Source: JAMCRM01 sp041685075
GTDB lineage: Bacteria; Acidobacteriota; Terriglobia; Bryobacterales; Bryobacteraceae
Reading direction: 5' to 3'
Assembly: GCA_041685075.1 (NCBI GenBank)
Contig: JAWLGN010000226.1
Coordinates: 1 to 8,933 of the forward strand
Length of the DNA stretch: 8,933 nucleotides
Shown: positions 5,993-8,933 of the stretch, one piece after another
Position numbering within the stretch: the first letter of the stretch is position 1
How the letters are laid out: every line of letters starts with the position of its first letter
The notes under the pieces: generated by a model
Told to the model about the DNA's origin: nothing
Seen by the model: the letters and a program-made list of their open reading frames with translations, nothing else
Databases searched by the model: none
Translations under genes and position numbers: made by a program

Positions 5993-7018
5993 ATGCGTGT
6001 ACGCGAACTGGCCGATTGGCTGGGCGCCACTTATGAGGGCGACGGCGAGAAGGAACTCTCGGGCGTGGCTCCGCTCGAAACCGCGGGAGCCGGCGACGTC
6101 TCTTTCGTCGGCAATCGCAAGGCGGCCGCGATGGCCGATGCCTCCGCCGCCGGCTGCCTTATCGTTCCCGCGGATTTTCCCAACCCCTCCTGCCGCACCG
6201 TGATCCGGGCCACCGAACCCCGCACCGCCTTCGCCCGCGCGGTGAGCCGCTTCCACCCCACCACGGAGCTGAAGCCCGGCATCCATCCCACCGCCGTGCT
6301 GGGCGCCGAGGTCCGGGTCGGCGCACTCTGCGCCATCGGGCCCCACGTGACGATCGGCGACTACACCCGCCTGGGCGTCTCCACCAGCATCGGCGCCGGC
6401 TGCGTCATCGGCAAGCGCGTCACCTTGGGTGACGGCTGCGTGCTCCATCCCAACGTCACCATCTACGACAACGTGGACATCGGCCGCGGCGCCATCCTCC
6501 ACTCCGGCTGCGTCATCGGCGCCGACGGCTTCGGCTTCGTCATGGCCGGCGACCACTACGAAAAGTTCCCCCAGGTGGGCCGCGTCGAAATCGGCTACTT
6601 CGTCGAGATCGGCGCCAACTCCTGCGTCGACCGCGCCGCCCTGGGCGCCACCGTCATCGGGGAGGGCACCAAGCTCGACAACATGGTCCACGTAGCCCAC
6701 AACTGCCGCATCGGCCGCCACGTCGTGGTAGCCGCCCAGACAGGCTTCTCGGGCGGCGTCGTGGTGGAGGACTACGCCGTCATCGGCGGCCAGGTGGGCA
6801 TCGGCGATAAGGCCCGCATCGAGTCCCGCGCCGTTCTGGGGTCGGGCTCGGGCGTGCTCAGCTCCAAGATCGTGCACGGCGGCCAGGTGGTCTGGGGCAC
6901 CCCGGCGCGCCCCCTGAAACAGCACCTCGAGCAGCTCGCCAACCTCGCCCGCCTGCCCGACATGCGCCGCGAACTCGCCGAGCTGAAGCGCCGCCTCGCC
7001 GAGCTGGAAAACCGCTGA
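5993..7018 (+). CDS. lpxD: UDP-3-O-acylglucosamine N-acyltransferase LpxD
   Basis: LpxD adds a 3-hydroxyacyl chain to the 2-amino group of UDP-3-O-acylglucosamine, the third step of lipid A synthesis. The 341-residue length matches the family. The N-terminal uridine-binding domain (about 1-95) includes SGVAPLETAGAGDVSF. A hexapeptide-repeat beta-helix covers about 96-305, with the LpxD hallmark GADGFGF at 176-182 and VHVAHNCRIG at 232-241, whose His236 corresponds to the catalytic His239 of E. coli. A charged helical tail (about 308-341), rich in Leu, Glu and Arg, closes the protein. The ATG at 5993 has no Shine-Dalgarno sequence but gives the expected N-terminus. The gene is divergent from lpxA and lies 7 bases before the next gene, so those two are probably an operon. 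Confidence 0.96.
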   Translation: MRVRELADWLGATYEGDGEKELSGVAPLETAGAGDVSFVGNRKAAAMADASAAGCLIVPADFPNPSCRTVIRATEPRTAFARAVSRFHPTTELKPGIHPTAVLGAEVRVGALCAIGPHVTIGDYTRLGVSTSIGAGCVIGKRVTLGDGCVLHPNVTIYDNVDIGRGAILHSGCVIGADGFGFVMAGDHYEKFPQVGRVEIGYFVEIGANSCVDRAALGATVIGEGTKLDNMVHVAHNCRIGRHVVVAAQTGFSGGVVVEDYAVIGGQVGIGDKARIESRAVLGSGSGVLSSKIVHGGQVVWGTPARPLKQHLEQLANLARLPDMRRELAELKRRLAELENR

Positions 7019-7025
7019 GCGCAAC

Positions 7026-7577
7026 ATGCTGCTCGTCGTTGGCGGCCACGCCAGGGGGGTAGGGAAGACCGCCGTCGCCGCGGGCCTCATCCGCGCCCTC
7101 CCCGGCTACAACTGGACCGCGCTCAAGATCAGCCACCACGCCGCCCCGCCTGCTCCCTGGCTGCTCGAGGAAGAGCGCCAACCGGGTCCCCGCGACACCG
7201 GCCGCTACCTTGCCGCCGGCGCCCGCCGCGCTTTCTGGCTGCGCGTCCAACCCGGCTGCCTTCAGCAGGCCCTCCCCGCTATTGGCGAAATCCGCGCGCA
7301 CCACACCCTCATCGAATCCAACGCCATCGTGGAGTATCTCGCGCCGGACCTCTACCTGGTGGTGCTCGACTTCGCCTGCCGCGAACTCAAGCGCTCCGCC
7401 CGGCGGCACCTCCACCGCGCCGACGCTTTCGTGGTGATCGACCGCGGCCTGGACGCGCCCCCTTGGGAGATACCGCGGGAAATCTGGGAGGCGCGGCCGC
7501 GCTTCTACGCCAGCCCGCCGGACTACGCCCCGGCCGCCTTGGTCGAGTTCGTCAGGGGGCTGCGGGCGGCTTCGTGA
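7026..7577 (+). CDS. Small P-loop NTPase, MobB-like fold, unknown role
   Basis: The protein has 183 residues. GGHARGVGKT (6-15) is a P-loop with the G-x5-G-K-T spacing seen in BioD-type proteins. KISHH (34-38), RDTGRYLAAGA (56-66) and LIESNAIVEYLAPDL (95-109) correspond in order and character to the nucleotide-binding and substrate segments of MobB (molybdopterin-guanine dinucleotide biosynthesis protein B), with the 'DT-R--AGA' element being the most telling. RADAFVVIDRG (131-141) could be a late core strand. I cannot assign a substrate. No molybdenum cofactor gene is nearby, so a true MobB role is not supported. The gene begins 7 bases after lpxD and is likely translated from the same mRNA. 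Its last 55 bases overlap the convergent HisKA gene. Confidence 0.75.
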   Translation: MLLVVGGHARGVGKTAVAAGLIRALPGYNWTALKISHHAAPPAPWLLEEERQPGPRDTGRYLAAGARRAFWLRVQPGCLQQALPAIGEIRAHHTLIESNAIVEYLAPDLYLVVLDFACRELKRSARRHLHRADAFVVIDRGLDAPPWEIPREIWEARPRFYASPPDYAPAALVEFVRGLRAAS

Positions 7578-7786
7578 GCGCGCGCGCGCACCGCCTCCCG
7601 CAGGATGCTGTGGGCTTCCGCTACCTGCCGCTCGATGCGGTCCAGGTTCTCGAAAACGCGCTCGTCTGTCTCGCCGTGAAGTACCATGCGCAGCAGGCAA
7701 GCGCAGGTTTCAATGGTGCTCAGCGGCTGCCGCAGGTCGTGGACCAGGGCGGCGAAATCGGCGGGAACTGGATACGGAGCCGGCAC
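7523..7786 (-). CDS. Stand-alone histidine-kinase dimerisation/phosphoacceptor (HisKA) protein
   Basis: The protein has 87 residues and starts at GTG (7786), five bases after a strong AGGAGG. Residues 11-45 form a typical HisKA H-box helix, FAALVHDLRQPLSTIE, with the phosphoacceptor His16 followed by Asp17 and Pro21. A second amphipathic helix (about 43-70, FENLDRIERQVAEAHSILRE) completes the two-helix hairpin. No HATPase_c domain, sensor or receiver domain is present, so it cannot phosphorylate itself. It could accept phosphate from, or dimerise with, another kinase or response regulator; that role is an inference. The alternative, a degraded remnant of a kinase, is less likely given its own promoter, Shine-Dalgarno sequence and intact frame. 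Its 3' end runs 55 bases into the convergent NTPase gene. Confidence 0.8.
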   Translation of the reverse strand: MPAPYPVPADFAALVHDLRQPLSTIETCACLLRMVLHGETDERVFENLDRIERQVAEAHSILREAVRARAHEAARSPLTNSTKAAGA

Positions 7787-7791
7787 GATGT

Positions 7792-7797
7792 CCTCCT
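7792..7797 (-). promoter_or_regulatory. Ribosome binding site of the HisKA gene
   Basis: A perfect AGGAGG on the minus strand lies five bases before the GTG at 7786. It decides this non-ATG start. Confidence 0.85.
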
Positions 7798-7808
7798 GGG
7801 GATAGCCG

Positions 7809-7817
7809 ATTATACCA
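7809..7817 (-). promoter_or_regulatory. Extended -10 promoter of the HisKA gene
   Basis: The minus strand reads TGGTATAAT: a perfect -10 hexamer (7809-7814) preceded by TG in the extended position. No good -35 is visible 16-18 bases upstream, which is common for extended -10 promoters. Transcription would start near 7802, about 16 bases before the GTG. The site lies between the corrinoid gene stop and the HisKA gene, so the latter can be expressed independently. Confidence 0.6.
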
Positions 7818-7841
7818 GACCCGCCGGCGCCCCCTCCGGGA

Positions 7842-8489
7842 TCATGCCTCGGCAGTCTGCCCCACCATCTGCCGCGCCAGTGCCACGGCCGCTATGGCGT
7901 TTTCGCCGTATCCGTCTGCGCCGATTTCGTTGGCGTACTGCGGTGTTACCGGCGCGCCGCCTACCAGTACTTTGACTTTGTTCCGCACGCCCGCCGCCTC
8001 CAGCGCGTCGATGGTGGTTTTCATCGCCGGCATCGTTACGGTCAGCAGCGCCGAAAGGCACACGATGTTCGCGCCGCGCTCCTCCACCGCCTTCACGAAC
8101 TTGTCCGGCGCCACGTCGGCGCCCAGGTCCATCACCTCGAACCCGCCGCCTTCCAGCATCGAGCCCACCAGGTTCTTCCCGATGTCGTGCAGATCGCCCT
8201 TCACCGTTCCGATCGCCACCCGGCCCGCCGGCTGGTCGCCCCGCGCCGCCAGCAGCGGCCGGATCAGCTCCAGCGCGCCCTTCATGGCCCGCGCCGAAAT
8301 CAGCAGTTCCGGAACAAAGTACTCCTCGCACTCGAAGCGCCGCCCCACTTCGTCCATCGCCGGCACCATGTACCTGGTCACCAGCTCCAACGGATCGGCG
8401 CCTGCCGCCAGCGCCTCTTGCGTGACCGCGACCGCCGTCTTGGCGTCGCCGTCTAACACGGCATCGTACAATTTCTGATAATCGCTCAT
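7842..8489 (-). CDS. Corrinoid (B12-binding) protein of a methyltransferase system
   Basis: The protein has 215 residues, the usual size for MtbC/MttC/MtaC-type corrinoid proteins. The N-terminal helical cap domain (about 1-85) contains YMVPAMDEVGRRFE and YFVPELLISARAM. The Rossmann-like cobalamin domain follows, with the lower-ligand motif DLHDIG (99-104; Asp99, His101, Gly104), SALLT near 146-150, and VGGAPV near 176-181. Such proteins carry a methyl group on cobalt between a substrate-specific methyltransferase and a second methyltransferase. The ATG at 8489 overlaps the stop of the UroD-family gene (ATGA), and a GAGG-like Shine-Dalgarno sequence lies upstream, so the two are coupled and probably partners. 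The substrate and the final methyl acceptor cannot be told from the sequence. Confidence 0.93.
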   Translation of the reverse strand: MSDYQKLYDAVLDGDAKTAVAVTQEALAAGADPLELVTRYMVPAMDEVGRRFECEEYFVPELLISARAMKGALELIRPLLAARGDQPAGRVAIGTVKGDLHDIGKNLVGSMLEGGGFEVMDLGADVAPDKFVKAVEERGANIVCLSALLTVTMPAMKTTIDALEAAGVRNKVKVLVGGAPVTPQYANEIGADGYGENAIAAVALARQMVGQTAEA

Positions 8490-8933
8490 GAATGCCTCGC
8501 TCCCGCGCCTCCGGCCCGGTCAAACTCGTGGACGGCTTCTACCATCGCTATTATATTCCCAAGCGGAGTACGCGCCTGCACGTTGTGAATCGTGTTGAAA
8601 ACGAACCCGCCGCCGCGCGAGAAGATCTCGCACCGCTCCAGCACCTCCCTCCGCACCTCCTCCGGACTCCCGAACGGCAGCGTCTTCTGCGTATCCACCC
8701 CGCCGCCCCAGAACGTCAGGCGATCCCCGTAGCGCTCCTTCAACTGCCGCGCATCCATCCCCGCCGCCGAGCATTGCACCGGGTTCAACACGTCGAAACC
8801 CGCCTCGATGAATGAGGGAATGAACCTTTCCACGGCCCCGCAGGAATGCTTGAATGTCCGCCACGGCGTGTGCCGGTGCACCCAGTCGTTGATGCGCTTG
8901 TAATAGGGGAAGTACAGCTCCCGGAAGGTCTTC
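8486..8933 (-). CDS. Uroporphyrinogen decarboxylase (UroD)-family methyltransferase, C-terminal part (partial)
   Basis: The frame is open to the right edge, so the start lies outside; 148 residues are visible. Features in order are FPYYKRINDWVH, FKHSCGAV (His29 and Cys31 of the fragment), FDVLNPVQCSAAGMD, and the C-terminal GGGFVFNTIHNVQARTP. This is the UroD/MtaA/MtbA-like fold, where an H-x-C pair and a later Cys bind zinc and activate a thiol or methyl substrate. Here the later ligand position appears to be His (about fragment residue 116), as judged by spacing to the following Thr-Pro. The ATGA overlap with the corrinoid protein gene argues for a methyl-transfer role, not for haem synthesis. 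The substrate is unknown. Confidence 0.88.
   Translation of the reverse strand, partial: KTFRELYFPYYKRINDWVHRHTPWRTFKHSCGAVERFIPSFIEAGFDVLNPVQCSAAGMDARQLKERYGDRLTFWGGGVDTQKTLPFGSPEEVRREVLERCEIFSRGGGFVFNTIHNVQARTPLGNIIAMVEAVHEFDRAGGAGARHS

Noticed and set aside
5993..7018. Repeats within lpxD and lpxA as a DNA repeat array
   Set aside because: The periodicity is at protein level (hexapeptide repeats of the beta-helix), and the DNA copies are too divergent to be a repeat element or CRISPR.
5939..7090. 383-residue minus-strand frame opposite lpxD
   Set aside because: Its Ala/Asp/Gly/Val repeats mirror the hexapeptide periodicity of lpxD read on the other strand; there is no start signal or family motif.
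7815..7841. GC-rich inverted segments after the corrinoid gene, as a terminator
   Set aside because: The pairing is short and ambiguous in a GC-rich stretch, and the following bases are the HisKA promoter with no U-tract.

Overview
The window is GC-rich, tightly packed bacterial chromosome from a lipid A-making (Gram-negative) organism. The combination of lpxA/lpxD, a UroD-type methyltransferase with its corrinoid protein, a stand-alone HisKA protein and the general protein style suggests Acidobacteriota (Solibacter/Bryobacter-like). That assignment is an inference from gene content; no rRNA or other phylogenetic marker is present.

Layout. (1) 1-1717, plus strand: the last codons of an ABC transporter ATPase, overlapped by a large ABC-2-type permease. 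(2) 1741-2262, minus strand: a complete HU gene with a sigma70-like promoter, a Shine-Dalgarno sequence and an intrinsic terminator. (3) 2328-4996, minus strand: an exporter-type ABC transporter (TMD-NBD fusion) followed 32 bases later by a short, divergent RecA-family protein. (4) 5133-7577: lpxA (minus) and lpxD (plus) are divergent across only 29 bases, and lpxD is followed 7 bases later by a small MobB-like P-loop NTPase. (5) 7523-8933, minus strand: the 3' part of a UroD-family methyltransferase, a corrinoid protein coupled to it by an ATGA overlap, and a stand-alone HisKA-domain protein with its own extended -10 promoter. The HisKA 3' end overlaps the convergent NTPase gene.

How the genes work together: LpxA and LpxD catalyse the first and third steps of lipid A synthesis; the nearby half-size ABC exporter could be an MsbA-like flippase, but context alone does not prove it. 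The methyltransferase/corrinoid pair forms a methyl-transfer module of unknown substrate. The most unusual items are the divergent RecA (catalytic Glu replaced by Asp, short N-terminus, shortened L2 loop, short C-terminus), a promoter embedded in the lpxA terminator, and the orphan HisKA protein. I found no CRISPR array, tRNA, rRNA, insertion sequence or prophage signature. Every gap between genes is under 300 bases.
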